Shown here: positions 8,652 to 16,974 of the stretch, piece after piece
Layout of the letters: each line of letters opens with the position of its first letter
How positions within the stretch are numbered: the stretch's first letter is position 1
NCBI GenBank assembly: GCA_963791455.1
Contig: CAWBSM010000002.1
Coordinates: 310,001 to 374,000, forward strand
Direction: 5' to 3'
DNA: 64,000 nt
From: Bog-473 sp963791455
GTDB taxonomy: Bacteria > Actinomycetota > Acidimicrobiia > Acidimicrobiales > RAAP-2
The notes under the pieces: generated by a model
The model's input: only the letters and a program-made list of their open reading frames with translations
The model's database searches: none
What the model was told of the DNA's origin: nothing
Position numbers and translations under genes: made by a program

Positions 8652-10004
8652 TCAGCTGGAGCGACGTTCTCCTGGCTCGTAGCCGGCGGCGCCGGCGGCG
8701 TCTATGGGGCCGAGGGCGGGGAGCGGTATCACAACCGTCGACTGGGTACCGTCCGGTCCCATCACCAGTCCCTCCGTGCCGGTCCTGCGCTGGCGCGCCG
8801 CGAGCAGGAACAGCGGGATCATGGCGAGCAGAGTGGCGATGCCGCCGACCGCCAGGGCCAGCCGCGGGTTGGTGACGTCGCTCAAGTACCCGAGCAACGG
8901 CGCTCCGATGGGTGTGCTGCCCAAGAACGCGATGGCGTTGAGCGACATCACACGCCCTCGCATGCTCGGCTCCGCCCGGAGTTGCAGTGTGGCGTTGTTG
9001 GTGGCAACGAAGGAAATACTGGCGGCGCCCATCGGGACCAACAACACAATGGCCCAGGCCCGAGAGGGCGAGAGGGCGACGGCCAGGATCGTTGCCCCGA
9101 AAACCAGGCCGATGGCGGCCAGCAGCCGCGTCGATGGACGGCTACGGAAGGCCGTGGCCAGTCCACCGACGACGGCGCCGGCGCCCATCGCCACCATGAA
9201 CCAGCTGTAGAGACCGCCACCGCCGTCGAAGGTGAACTTGGCCAGCAGGGGCAGCGTGACCGTGAAATTGAACGCGAAGACGCCCACCACGGCCATGGCG
9301 AGCAGGGGCAGCTTCAGGTCGTCGGTGGCCCAGACGTAGCGGAGGCCCTCTCTCACCTGCCCCTTGGCTCGCGCCACGCCGGGCCGCCGGTAGAGCTCCG
9401 ACGCCCGCATCATGGCGAGCGCCACGATCACCGCGGCGTACGACGCCGCGTTGATGAAGAAACAGGTGGCCACGCCCACCGTGATGATGAGAATTCCACC
9501 GATTGCCGGCCCGATGACGCGGGCCGAGTTGATGAGCACGCTATTGAGACTCACCGCGTTGGGCAGAAGGTCCAGACCGACCATCTCCGAGACGAAGGTC
9601 TGGCGCGCCGGGTTGTCGAAGAGGTTCACAAAGCCGAGCCCGGCTGCCAGCAGGTACACCTGCCACAGACTCACCGCGTGACTGACGACCAGCACGCCCA
9701 GGACCAGCGCGAGAATTCCGGCCGTCGCTTGGGTGACATAGAGCACCTTGCGCTTGTCGACCCGGTCGGCGATCAGGCCACCGAACGGGCCTAACAGCAA
9801 CAGCGGCAGGAACTGCAGGCTGGTGGCGATGGCCACGTCCACGCCGGTGCCGTGCAACGGAAAAAGGATGAGGTAGGCCTGCGCCACCGTCTGCATCCAC
9901 GTACCGGACACCGAGATGACCTGACCAGTGAAGTAGAGCCGGTAGTTGCGGACGGAAATGGCGCGGAACGTGCGCCGACCCGCTTCTCTCAAGCGGCGCC
10001 TCAC
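8652..10004 (-). CDS. MFS transporter, EntS-like
   Basis: A 450-residue, 12-helix major facilitator permease. The loop 2-3 motif is seen as GGLIADRVDKRKVL, and the N-terminus FRAISVRNYRLYFTGQ is typical of the EntS/MFS-3 exporters. These proteins export siderophores or drugs. The GTG start at 10004 overlaps the TGA of the marR gene by four bases, so it is translationally coupled to its presumed regulator. Export of a toxic ligand sensed by that MarR protein is the obvious model, by analogy with other marR-MFS pairs. Confidence 0.85.
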   Translation of the reverse strand: MRRRLREAGRRTFRAISVRNYRLYFTGQVISVSGTWMQTVAQAYLILFPLHGTGVDVAIATSLQFLPLLLLGPFGGLIADRVDKRKVLYVTQATAGILALVLGVLVVSHAVSLWQVYLLAAGLGFVNLFDNPARQTFVSEMVGLDLLPNAVSLNSVLINSARVIGPAIGGILIITVGVATCFFINAASYAAVIVALAMMRASELYRRPGVARAKGQVREGLRYVWATDDLKLPLLAMAVVGVFAFNFTVTLPLLAKFTFDGGGGLYSWFMVAMGAGAVVGGLATAFRSRPSTRLLAAIGLVFGATILAVALSPSRAWAIVLLVPMGAASISFVATNNATLQLRAEPSMRGRVMSLNAIAFLGSTPIGAPLLGYLSDVTNPRLALAVGGIATLLAMIPLFLLAARQRRTGTEGLVMGPDGTQSTVVIPLPALGPIDAAGAAGYEPGERRSS

Positions 10005-10441
10005 GGTTCCTCGAGGAGGTGTTCGAGCAAAGCAACCAGCTCGACCGCCCGCATCTGCTCCTCTCGGCCCAGCTCACCCAGGCGTCGCAGGAGGAACGCG
10101 TTCGTGCGCGTCCGGATCTGCTCGAGGGCCCTCTCCCCCGCCGGTGTGATGCGCACACGCGCGCTGCGCCGGTCGGCGGCATCCGCGACCCGGGTGACCA
10201 TTCCCGCCTGGGTCAGACCGGCCACGATCCTCGTCATGGTCGGCGGTCGGACCTGTTCGATGGCGGCCAGTTCCCCCAGCGTCGGACTTCCGTGCCGGTT
10301 GACCGACCCGAGCGCGGACGCCTGAGCCGGCGAAAGGCCCCCGAGCGATTCCTGGCGCAAGCGCCGCTGCAGCCGGTTGACGGCGATACGCAGGCGACCC
10401 GCAACCTCTTCCTCCGTCAGCGGGACCGTGGGGGAAGGCAT
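10001..10441 (-). CDS. MarR family transcriptional regulator
   Basis: A 146-residue winged-helix regulator. The recognition helix region reads PTLGELAAIEQVRPPTMTRI, and the wing includes VADAADRRSARVRITPAG, both classic MarR features. An ATG at 10450 would give four extra residues, but that ATG lies inside the TATAAT -10 element. The second ATG, at 10441, is seven bases after the hexamer and fits a leaderless mRNA. It heads a two-gene operon with the MFS exporter and probably represses itself through the palindrome at 10456-10472. Confidence 0.85.
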   Translation of the reverse strand: MPSPTVPLTEEEVAGRLRIAVNRLQRRLRQESLGGLSPAQASALGSVNRHGSPTLGELAAIEQVRPPTMTRIVAGLTQAGMVTRVADAADRRSARVRITPAGERALEQIRTRTNAFLLRRLGELGREEQMRAVELVALLEHLLEEP

Positions 10442-10448
10442 GGCACCC

Positions 10449-10472
10449 ATTATAGTTAGTTGAGCTAACTAA
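10449..10472 (-). promoter_or_regulatory. marR promoter with overlapping MarR-type operator
   Basis: On the minus strand TATAAT lies at 10454-10449. Immediately upstream, at 10456-10472, is a perfect palindrome with TTAGTT/AACTAA arms around a 5-bp centre. MarR proteins bind such 16-20 bp palindromes, and this position between -35 and -10 would block polymerase. The match of operator, promoter and marR gene is read directly; the repression itself is inferred. Confidence 0.7.
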
Positions 10473-10534
10473 TCAATCGGACGCCGTCGCCCGACGCCGT
10501 GCGCTGGGACCAGGAGGGGGCGCCGACCGGGCGA

Positions 10535-10891
10535 TCAGAAACCGGGGACGTAACCGCCGGAGCCGAGCGAGGCACTCTCGTCGAAGCTCAGCGAGTCGTC
10601 GAGGTCCCCGATGACCTCGGTCACCCATGGGAGGCGGTCGCGCAAGATCCGTTCGACACCGCCCGACAGGGTCGCCGAGCTCACGGCGCACGAGCTACAG
10701 GCGCCCTGGAGCTGCACCTCGACGACGCCTGTCTCGACATCGGCCCGCACCAGCACGAGATCGCCCCCGTCGGCCTGCACGGCCGGCCGCATGAGGTCCA
10801 TGATGCCCTGGAGCTTCTCCAGGCGGTCGGCTCGCTCGGCGTCACCGAGCTCGGTCGGGGTGTCGTGCACCCCTCCATTGTGCCGTGCCAT
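10535..10891 (-). CDS. NifU C-terminal-like Fe-S scaffold protein
   Basis: A 118-residue protein with one NifU-like domain. The cluster-binding motif GACSSCAVS (C65 and C68) follows the conserved MRPAVQADGGDLVLV strand-helix. Such NfuA-type domains carry or transfer [4Fe-4S] clusters to target enzymes. The window encodes several candidate clients (ferredoxin, NuoF-like protein, Rieske protein), but no functional link is shown. The C-terminal Ser/Gly tail is unstructured. It is monocistronic and divergent from the cNMP-binding gene. Confidence 0.85.
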   Translation of the reverse strand: MARHNGGVHDTPTELGDAERADRLEKLQGIMDLMRPAVQADGGDLVLVRADVETGVVEVQLQGACSSCAVSSATLSGGVERILRDRLPWVTEVIGDLDDSLSFDESASLGSGGYVPGF

Positions 10892-11005
10892 CGGCGAAGT
10901 GTGACCTCAAGGTGAATTGCCCGGTCCGTCGTCCTGAACCAGGGTTAGGATCCGACGGGTCACCAGGGTTCGGACGACGAGTCCGCGAAGATGGAGGGAC
11001 CATCC

Positions 11006-11377
11006 ATGGCCGTGAAGGTTCTCGGGGTGTTCAAGGCCGCCACCGACACGAGGAACGTCCCCGCCGGCACCGTCATCTTCGAGGCCGGCACCACCGGGGA
11101 GGAGATGTTCGGAGTGGCCGAGGGCAAGGTCGAGCTGCGACTGGCTGACGGCAGGACCCTGACGGTCGGTCCCGACGAGACCTTCGGCGAGATGGCGCTC
11201 GTGGACAAGTCCGCCCGCAGCGCCACCGCGACGGCGCTCGAAGACTGCAGGCTGGCCGTCATCGACAAGCGCCGGTTCCTCTTCCTGGTGCATGAAACGC
11301 CCACCTTCGCGCTCCAGGTCATGGCCAGCTTGGCGGAGCGCCTGCGCGCGACACAGACAGGCACGGGTTCCGCCTGA
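11006..11377 (+). CDS. Cyclic-nucleotide-binding domain protein
   Basis: A 123-residue single cNBD, a beta-roll with GTVIFEAGTTGEEMFGVAEG and the phosphate-binding cassette FGEMALVDKSARSATATAL. There is no DNA-binding domain, so it is not a CRP-type regulator on its own. A Shine-Dalgarno GGAGGG at 10993-10998 places the start at ATG 11006 rather than the in-frame ATG at 10991. It may respond to cAMP or cGMP made by cyclases such as the fusion at 4094, which is inference only. Confidence 0.8.
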   Translation: MAVKVLGVFKAATDTRNVPAGTVIFEAGTTGEEMFGVAEGKVELRLADGRTLTVGPDETFGEMALVDKSARSATATALEDCRLAVIDKRRFLFLVHETPTFALQVMASLAERLRATQTGTGSA

Positions 11378-11395
11378 GGGACCGGGGCGGCCGCC

Positions 11396-12278
11396 TCAGT
11401 CGAGTCCGACGGGCTGCGGGGGCCCGCCCTGCACAACCGGGTTCGACAGCTCACCGATCCCTTCGATGGCGATGCGCACGGTATCCCCCTCGCCCAGGTA
11501 CCGGGGCGGGTCGAACCCAGCCCCCACGCCGGCGGGTGTCCCGGTCGCGATGACCGTGCCCGGTTCGAGAGGGAAGGCCGTGCTCAGGTACTCGATCATC
11601 TGCGCGCAGCCGAAGATCATGTCGGAGGTGTTCGAGTCCTGACGCAGGGTCGTTCACCCAGGTGCGGATCGTCAGCCCGCCCGGATCGCCAACCTCGTCC
11701 GCGGTCACGAGCTCGGGACCGCATGGGGCGTGGCTGTCGAATGACTTGCCGACCGTGAAGGTGGGCGTGCGCCACTGCCAGTCCCGCACGCTCACGTCAT
11801 TGATGACCGTGTAGCCCGCCACCACCTCGTGGGCACGGGCGGCCGGCACGTGCTGGCAGCGCCGGCCGATGACCATGGCCAACTCGCCCTCGTAGTCCAC
11901 CATGTCCGACACGACCGGCAGCACGATGGGGTCACCCGGCCCCGCGATGGCGGTCCGCTGCTTGTTGAACCAGTACTGCCACTCGGGCGGCTCCCGGCCG
12001 AGCTCGGCGACGTGGGCCCGGTAATTCATGCCGACGGCGAGGATGGCGGGAGGGTCGGGCACGGGCGCGTGCCGCCGCACCCCCGACAGCGGATGGCGTG
12101 CCGCAGCGGTCGTCGGTGCGGCACGGGCCACGTCCAGAGCGGCGGGCCCGAGGGCCAGCAATTCGCTCATGCTTCCCGGCAGACTGGTGGCGGAATCGCC
12201 CAAGTCGACGATCTCGTCCCCGACGATCAGCCCGGGGCGCGGGGTCCCGGCGGGGAGGGAGAAGGTGGCCAGGCGCAA
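11396..12278 (-). pseudogene. Fumarylacetoacetate hydrolase family gene, frameshifted
   Basis: An FAH-superfamily gene (5-carboxymethyl-2-hydroxymuconate isomerase or acylpyruvase type) split between two frames. From TTG 12278 (preceded by GGAGGGG) the first frame runs through AVGMNYRAHVAELG, DYEGELAMVIG and NDVSVRDWQWR, and leaves the family pattern after TIRTWVNDP. The remainder, LRQDSNTSDMIF through TGTPAGVG to the stop at 11396, continues in another frame. The shift lies near 11647-11650, where one base too many or two too few are present. If it is a sequencing error, the full enzyme would be about 293 residues. If real, metal ligands are retained but the C-terminal sheet is lost. Confidence 0.7.
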
Positions 12279-12295
12279 TGCCGCTCCCCTCCGCC

Positions 12296-12907
12296 TCAGC
12301 GCAGCTGTGCCTTGCAGCGCTCCCAGTGTCGGGTGGCGTGCCGAGCCGAGAAGGCGCCGATCATCTCGACCACTCCGAAGAGGATGGCCAGGATGCCGAT
12401 CAGCACCACGAGCGCCGTCAACGGCGCACCCGGATGCCTGATGCAGAGGAAGCCGATGGCGACCGCGATCACGCCACGGATGAGGTAGGCCCACCAGTAG
12501 GACAAGTAGTCGTGGTGCCGGATCGCGTCGATGATGTCAAAGATACCCAGCACCAGGAAGGCCCAGCCGACCAGCACGGCGACGATGAAGATCGTGATGT
12601 GAGGCCAGACGAATCCCACGATGCCCACCCCGGTCCAGATCAAGCCGAAGACAATGTGCAGCCATCTCTGTCGGGCCACCTGGACCGCCCCGATGATCTC
12701 GAAGACGCCGGCGGCGATGAAGAAGCCGCTGGCGAGATAGATGATCGCGTACACGCTGGCGTGCCGGTAGCTGATCACGAAGAAGCCGAAGATGACGGCG
12801 ATGATGCCCCCGACGAGATACCAGCCCCACATCTTCTCGAGCTGCGCGCTGACGACGTCACCGACGGCGATGTCGTCGTCGGTGAGCTCGGTAATTACGG
12901 TGGTCAT
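12296..12907 (-). CDS. HdeD family membrane protein
   Basis: A 203-residue membrane protein with about six hydrophobic helices in three DUF308 hairpin repeats. Repeat-like segments include YLVGGIIAVIFGFFVI, LIWTGVGIVGFVWPH and YLIRGVIAVAIGFLCI. HdeD in enterobacteria is linked to acid resistance; actinobacterial members are common and unassigned. ATG 12907 has an AAGG-type upstream signal (lggcgag context) and begins a short acidic cytosolic N-terminus. The preceding 63 bases separate it from the peptidase gene. Confidence 0.8.
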   Translation of the reverse strand: MTTVITELTDDDIAVGDVVSAQLEKMWGWYLVGGIIAVIFGFFVISYRHASVYAIIYLASGFFIAAGVFEIIGAVQVARQRWLHIVFGLIWTGVGIVGFVWPHITIFIVAVLVGWAFLVLGIFDIIDAIRHHDYLSYWWAYLIRGVIAVAIGFLCIRHPGAPLTALVVLIGILAILFGVVEMIGAFSARHATRHWERCKAQLR

Positions 12908-12975
12908 GACGTCCCCCTTGGCGAGTAGGAGCACACGTGATGTGCGGCCGCAGCGTACCGCTGCGCCCGACGCAA

Positions 12976-14187
12976 TCAGGGGATGCAGGTCCGCAGCGCA
13001 TGGAGCGCCCGGCTCCCCCACGTGGCACCCGCCGCCGCCCAACGACCGGGACGTTCGAGCACGTCGTCGGCGTCGGCCCACAGCTCGTCTTCGACGGGTT
13101 GGAGCACCTCTCGCACGGCGCTGAGCACGGCGGGGTCGGCCTCGGCCCGCTGGCGCACCGCGTCGGCGGCCCGCCACAACTCCTCACCCGAGAGCTCGAG
13201 GGGGACGAACGGGGGCGGTCCGGCCACCGAGCGGGGGAAGGCCGGCACGAAGATGCTGGCACACGGGCTGCCCGGGGCGACGTAGACGCGCAGCGGCGCG
13301 CCCTCCTCGATGCCGGTCGGCAGTTCGGCGATCATCGACGTGGTCGTGACGCACAGACCCCGCACATGCATGCAGACGGTCACCCCGCTGAAATCTTCTC
13401 CGATGCCCTCCGGCGGTGGGTGGACCGGACCGGGCGTTCCCGGAACGCCCCAGGGGCCCGACCCGTGGTCGCGCATGTGGGCGGCGGTGGCGGCAGCGGT
13501 GAGCCCGGAAGGCGCCGCCGAGTCGAGAAAGCGGCGGCTTGCCGCCAGGCGCCCGTCGGCGTAGCGGGTGTCCTCTTTGGCATCGCGGAAGCGCCCGAAG
13601 TCGTCACCCGGCGCGAGATCGTCCGACGCGCGTGCCCACTCCGTGCCGAGCGTGATGCGGTTGGAGATGGCGGTGCCGCGGAGGAAGGGAGCGGTGGCAT
13701 AGTCCGCGCCACACGTATCGACGATGAATGCGTGATGCGGATCGGCGACGAGAAACGAGGAGTCATACGCCTCCTGGTGCGCGGCGTCGGCGATGCCGCC
13801 CTGACCGCAGGCCTCCAGGAGTCCGGTGATGACGTCGACGGCCTCGGCCGCGCTGCGAGCACGCTCGAGGCCCAGGCGAACGAGGTCCATGCCGATCAGG
13901 GCAGGCTTGGCGGCGGCCGCATCGTGCGTCGTGGCCACCCGCTCGTTCCCGATGGCGACGCCGTACTCGTTGACTCCGTGCTCGGCTCCCCACAGCCAGG
14001 TTGGGCAGGAGAGGAAGCTGGCCAGTGCGCCGGCGTCGCCGATCGTCAGGTACTGCGTGCGCAGGGTGCAGCCGGCCGAGTCGCGCCGGCCGAACGGCCA
14101 GACCACCTGCACCTCACCGGGCGGGCGGTCCGAGTTCTTGGCGAACACCATGCCGGACGGCCCGGGAGCACAGAGCGTGTCGCACAT
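12976..14187 (-). CDS. Peptidase C69 family (secernin-like) Ntn-hydrolase
   Basis: A 403-residue protein starting MCDTLCAPG. In dipeptidase A/secernin-type C69 enzymes the Cys at position 2 becomes the N-terminal nucleophile after Met removal, and the next strand, MVFAKNSDRP, is the family hallmark seen here. Other conserved segments are WLWGAEHGVNEYGVAIGNE and HAFIVDTCG. This makes a peptidase or acylase role likely, with unknown substrate. The start is fixed by the N-terminal Cys. There is no Shine-Dalgarno, but a -10-like hexamer sits six bases upstream. It diverges from the P450 with only 22 bases between start codons. Confidence 0.85.
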   Translation of the reverse strand: MCDTLCAPGPSGMVFAKNSDRPPGEVQVVWPFGRRDSAGCTLRTQYLTIGDAGALASFLSCPTWLWGAEHGVNEYGVAIGNERVATTHDAAAAKPALIGMDLVRLGLERARSAAEAVDVITGLLEACGQGGIADAAHQEAYDSSFLVADPHHAFIVDTCGADYATAPFLRGTAISNRITLGTEWARASDDLAPGDDFGRFRDAKEDTRYADGRLAASRRFLDSAAPSGLTAAATAAHMRDHGSGPWGVPGTPGPVHPPPEGIGEDFSGVTVCMHVRGLCVTTTSMIAELPTGIEEGAPLRVYVAPGSPCASIFVPAFPRSVAGPPPFVPLELSGEELWRAADAVRQRAEADPAVLSAVREVLQPVEDELWADADDVLERPGRWAAAGATWGSRALHALRTCIP

Positions 14188-14193
14188 GGTCGC

Positions 14194-14199
14194 AGTGTA
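14194..14199 (-). promoter_or_regulatory. -10-like hexamer for leaderless C69 peptidase
   Basis: TACACT on the minus strand lies six bases before ATG 14187. It is within the 22-base divergent gap and overlaps the start of the P450 Shine-Dalgarno on the other strand. Confidence 0.45.
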
Positions 14200-14209
14200 G
14201 GGAGTCGAT

Positions 14210-15511
14210 ATGGTTGGACCCATGCAGCCACGTGCCGTCCTGTCGGTCGACGAGATCGACCTCTCCGACATGGCGTTCTGGGCTCGGCCGTGGGACGAGC
14301 GCGAAGGCGCGTTCCAGACGCTGCGCCGCGACCGCCCCATGCCCTTCTTCAAGGAACCCGAGATCCCCGATGCGCTCAGCTACATGATCCCCGAGGGCCC
14401 CGGCTACTACGGGTTGACCCGGCATGCGCACATTTCCGAGGCGAGCCGACACCCCGAGATCTTCCAGTCGGGCCGGGGCGCCACCTCCATCGTCGATATG
14501 CCCGCCGAGATGCTCGACTTCTTCGGATCGATGATCAACATGGACAACCCGCGACACGCCCGCTTGCGCCGGATCGTATCGGCCGCGTTCAACCCTCGCA
14601 TGATCAAGTCGATCGAGGATCGCATCGACCTCGTCGCCAACGAGGTCATCGACCGGGTGGCCCCACTCGGAGGCTGTGACTTCGTCACCGAGGTCGCGGC
14701 CCGGCTCCCGCTGGAGATCATCTGCGACATGATGGGCATCTCCGCCGCCGACTACGACATGGTGTTCAACGCGTCCAATGTCATCCTCTCCAGCGGCGAC
14801 CCCGAGTACGTACCCGCAGGCTCGGATCCGATGGTCGCCTTCATGACGGCGGCCCAGCAGTTGAACATGCTCATGACGGACATGGCCGTCTACCGGCGGG
14901 AGCACCCGACCGAGGACGTCACGTCCGCCCTCGTCAACACGAACGTCGACGGCGAGGCGCTGACCGACACCGAGGTGGCCGCCTTCTTCATCCTGCTCGT
15001 CGTCGCCGGCAACGAGACCACCCGGAACGCCATCAGCCACGGGTTGCTGGCGTTGACCCAACATCCTGACCAGCGTGCGCTGTGGCTGGCCGACCCAATG
15101 GGGATCGCCGTCACCGGCGTGGACGAGATCGTGCGTTGGGGCTCCCCCGTCATCTGGATGCGCCGCACGGTTGGGGCCGACACCGTGCTCGGCGAGACGG
15201 AGTTGCACGAGGGTGACAAGGTCATCATGTTCTACGCCTCGGGCAACCGCGACGAGGACGTCTTCGGCGACCCGTATACGTTCGACGTCCGCCGCGACCC
15301 CAACCCCCACATCGGGTTCGGGGCGGCCGGCCCCCACTTCTGTCTGGGCGCGCACCTCGCCCGCCAAGAGATCGAGGTGATGTTCCGCCGCCTGTTCGAG
15401 CGGCTGCCCGACATCGAGAGCGCGGGCGAGCCGGACCGGCTGCTCTCCCCGTTCATCAACGGGATCAAGCACCTCGACTGCACCTTCGCCCCGGTGGCCG
15501 CAGCTCGCTGA
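14210..15511 (+). CDS. Cytochrome P450
   Basis: A 433-residue soluble bacterial P450. The I-helix oxygen-binding motif AGNETT is at 266-271, the K-helix EIVR at 306-309, and the heme loop FGAAGPHFCLGAHLAR has the axial Cys at 378. The N-terminal region and motif spacing resemble the actinobacterial CYP124/CYP125/CYP142-like steroid and lipid hydroxylases, although I cannot assign a CYP family. A Shine-Dalgarno AGGAG at 14200-14204, five bases from ATG 14210, sets the start. No ferredoxin or reductase is adjacent; the nearest ferredoxin is at 16765 on the opposite strand. Confidence 0.9.
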   Translation: MVGPMQPRAVLSVDEIDLSDMAFWARPWDEREGAFQTLRRDRPMPFFKEPEIPDALSYMIPEGPGYYGLTRHAHISEASRHPEIFQSGRGATSIVDMPAEMLDFFGSMINMDNPRHARLRRIVSAAFNPRMIKSIEDRIDLVANEVIDRVAPLGGCDFVTEVAARLPLEIICDMMGISAADYDMVFNASNVILSSGDPEYVPAGSDPMVAFMTAAQQLNMLMTDMAVYRREHPTEDVTSALVNTNVDGEALTDTEVAAFFILLVVAGNETTRNAISHGLLALTQHPDQRALWLADPMGIAVTGVDEIVRWGSPVIWMRRTVGADTVLGETELHEGDKVIMFYASGNRDEDVFGDPYTFDVRRDPNPHIGFGAAGPHFCLGAHLARQEIEVMFRRLFERLPDIESAGEPDRLLSPFINGIKHLDCTFAPVAAAR

Positions 15512-15575
15512 GCTCCGGCGCCGGGCCTGCGGAAAAGCGCCCCCGACTCCGTTGCCCCGTCTCCTCGTCCTCCGG

Positions 15576-16187
15576 CTACTCGCCGGCGTCCTTCGGGGCG
15601 CTCTGCGGGCCGCGGTTTCTGACATCCTCCACGGCCGTCATGGCCTGGCGCAGGTCGCGGATCCAGTCCGCCTCGTGTTCGGCAACCAGACGTACACACC
15701 AGGCCAGTGCCTCGCTGCGGCTGCGAGCGACGCCACCGTCGATAAGCGTGTCGAGGACGCGGCGGTCCCCCATGCGCAGCCGCGTCATGACGGGGACGCC
15801 CGCCGTCGTGAACAGCACCTTGGAGCCACCGCAGACCGCACCCCACGAGACCACCCGCCCAAAGGCCGGCTGGGCTTCGTCGGCGATGCGCATACGGGCA
15901 CTCCGGCTCTCTTCGCGAAAGCCGCTGATGCGCGCCTGCTCGGCCACGCGTGTCTCGTCCGCCCCCGCCCCTGCTGGAAGCTGCGGAGAGGCCAGGGCGC
16001 CCACGACCAGGATCTCGTCGCCGTCGGTCTCGATGGTCGGGCTGCCTTCGAACCAGTTGTCGGGAACCCGGCCGGCGAACCACGCCCCGATGAGACGCTC
16101 CTGCTCGGGGCCCGAGGGGGGCGGGGTCGTCGAGCGGCGGCGTCCCCGCGGCGCTCTTCGTCTGGCCTGGCTTTCCTGGTCGGTCAT
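15576..16187 (-). CDS. Uncharacterised protein with a ribbon-helix-helix-like C-terminal segment
   Basis: A 203-residue protein I do not recognise as a named family. The N-terminal 30 residues are Arg/Pro-rich. A central domain begins ERLIGAWFAGRVPDNWFEG and has beta-like segments. Near the end, VLDTLIDGGVARSRSEALAW resembles the helix-turn region of Arc/MetJ-type antitoxins and repressors (the 'RSRSEA' corner). The gene appears leaderless, with TAATCT at 16199-16194, six bases before ATG 16187. Three ATTAC elements spaced eight bases apart lie right over the start region, which would suit autoregulation by an RHH dimer. Function is otherwise unknown. Confidence 0.7.
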   Translation of the reverse strand: MTDQESQARRRAPRGRRRSTTPPPSGPEQERLIGAWFAGRVPDNWFEGSPTIETDGDEILVVGALASPQLPAGAGADETRVAEQARISGFREESRSARMRIADEAQPAFGRVVSWGAVCGGSKVLFTTAGVPVMTRLRMGDRRVLDTLIDGGVARSRSEALAWCVRLVAEHEADWIRDLRQAMTAVEDVRNRGPQSAPKDAGE

Positions 16188-16208
16188 ATTACGAGATTAC
16201 ATCATTAC
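16188..16208. promoter_or_regulatory. Three ATTAC elements at 8-bp spacing over the promoter of the RHH-like gene
   Basis: ATTAC begins at 16188, 16196 and 16204. The array covers the -10-like hexamer and the bases up to the start codon of the gene at 16187. Ribbon-helix-helix repressors such as MetJ bind tandem 8-bp boxes, so an operator is plausible. Confidence 0.4.
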
Positions 16209-16246
16209 GTATTCTGGCGCAAGGGTCGGGGCCCAACCGGCCGGGA

Positions 16247-16738
16247 TCACGGCAGCGGCAGCTTGAAACCCAGGTGCGAGGGAACGAAGCCGAGGCGCTC
16301 GTAGAACCGGTGCGCGTCGGCGCGCACGGTGTTCGAGGTCAGTTGCACCCGGTAGCAACCGAGACGGCGGGCTCGCTCGACGGCGTCACGGACGAGGGCA
16401 CCGCCGATGCCCGACGACCGGTGATCGGGGTGCACGTGCACCGACTCGATCTCCGCGCAGCGTCCTCCCCCGCGCTGCAGGTGGCGGAAGACGATCAGCT
16501 GACAGACCCCCACCACCTGGTCCCCCGTCTGGGCGACGAGGATCGCACCGCCCGTGGCCTCGATCTCTGTCAGCGCCGAGGCATAGGGCCCGAGGTCGAG
16601 GCGATCCTCGACGGGCGGCGTTCCGGGCACGGCACCGAGTTCCAGCAGCTCCACGATGCGGGCAAGGTCGGTCTCGGTGGCCTGCCGGATTGCCAAGCCG
16701 GAGGAAGCCCTGTTGTCCGGTCGCCGGTCGCCAGGCAC
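16247..16738 (-). CDS. GNAT family N-acetyltransferase
   Basis: A 163-residue GNAT domain. The beta4-alpha3 acetyl-CoA site reads VHVHPDHRSSGIGGALVRDA, followed by RLGCYRVQLTSN and HRFYERLGF. The pattern is closest to the small actinobacterial acetyltransferases that act on amino acids or antibiotics, without a firm substrate. The GTG start at 16738 is the first in-frame start after the ferredoxin stop, 27 bases downstream, so it may be the last gene of the electron-transfer operon. Confidence 0.8.
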   Translation of the reverse strand: MPGDRRPDNRASSGLAIRQATETDLARIVELLELGAVPGTPPVEDRLDLGPYASALTEIEATGGAILVAQTGDQVVGVCQLIVFRHLQRGGGRCAEIESVHVHPDHRSSGIGGALVRDAVERARRLGCYRVQLTSNTVRADAHRFYERLGFVPSHLGFKLPLP

Positions 16739-16764
16739 ACCGCCATTGTGACGCCGGACGGTCC

Positions 16765-16974
16765 TCAGTGGCCGCCCTTGCGCTCCCGGAGCGTGATGGC
16801 GCGGCGCGGGCAGTCCCGGGCGGCACGCTTCGCCACATCGAGGAGCTCCTTCGGGAGCGGTTTGCCGTCGACGATGGGGTAACCCCACTCGTCCAGGCTG
16901 ATGGCCTCGGGCAACAGTTCGGCGCAGTAGCCGTAGGCGTCGCAGGCGACCGGATCGACGAGGATGCGGATCAT
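16765..16974 (-). CDS. Small ferredoxin, probably [3Fe-4S]
   Basis: A 69-residue acidic ferredoxin. The N-terminal cluster motif is CDAYGYC and the last ligand is in RDCPRRAI. Three Cys in this spacing, with the middle position of the usual CxxCxxC replaced, is the pattern of single-cluster [3Fe-4S] ferredoxins that often serve P450s. Its ATG at 16974 overlaps the TGA of the upstream NuoF-like gene, so here it more likely receives electrons from that protein. Confidence 0.85.
   Translation of the reverse strand: MIRILVDPVACDAYGYCAELLPEAISLDEWGYPIVDGKPLPKELLDVAKRAARDCPRRAITLRERKGGH

Noticed and set aside
16765..16974. The ferredoxin as redox partner of the P450 at 14210
   Set aside because: They are on opposite strands with two unrelated genes between, and the ferredoxin is translationally coupled to the NuoF-like gene. 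The partnership is possible but not supported by context.
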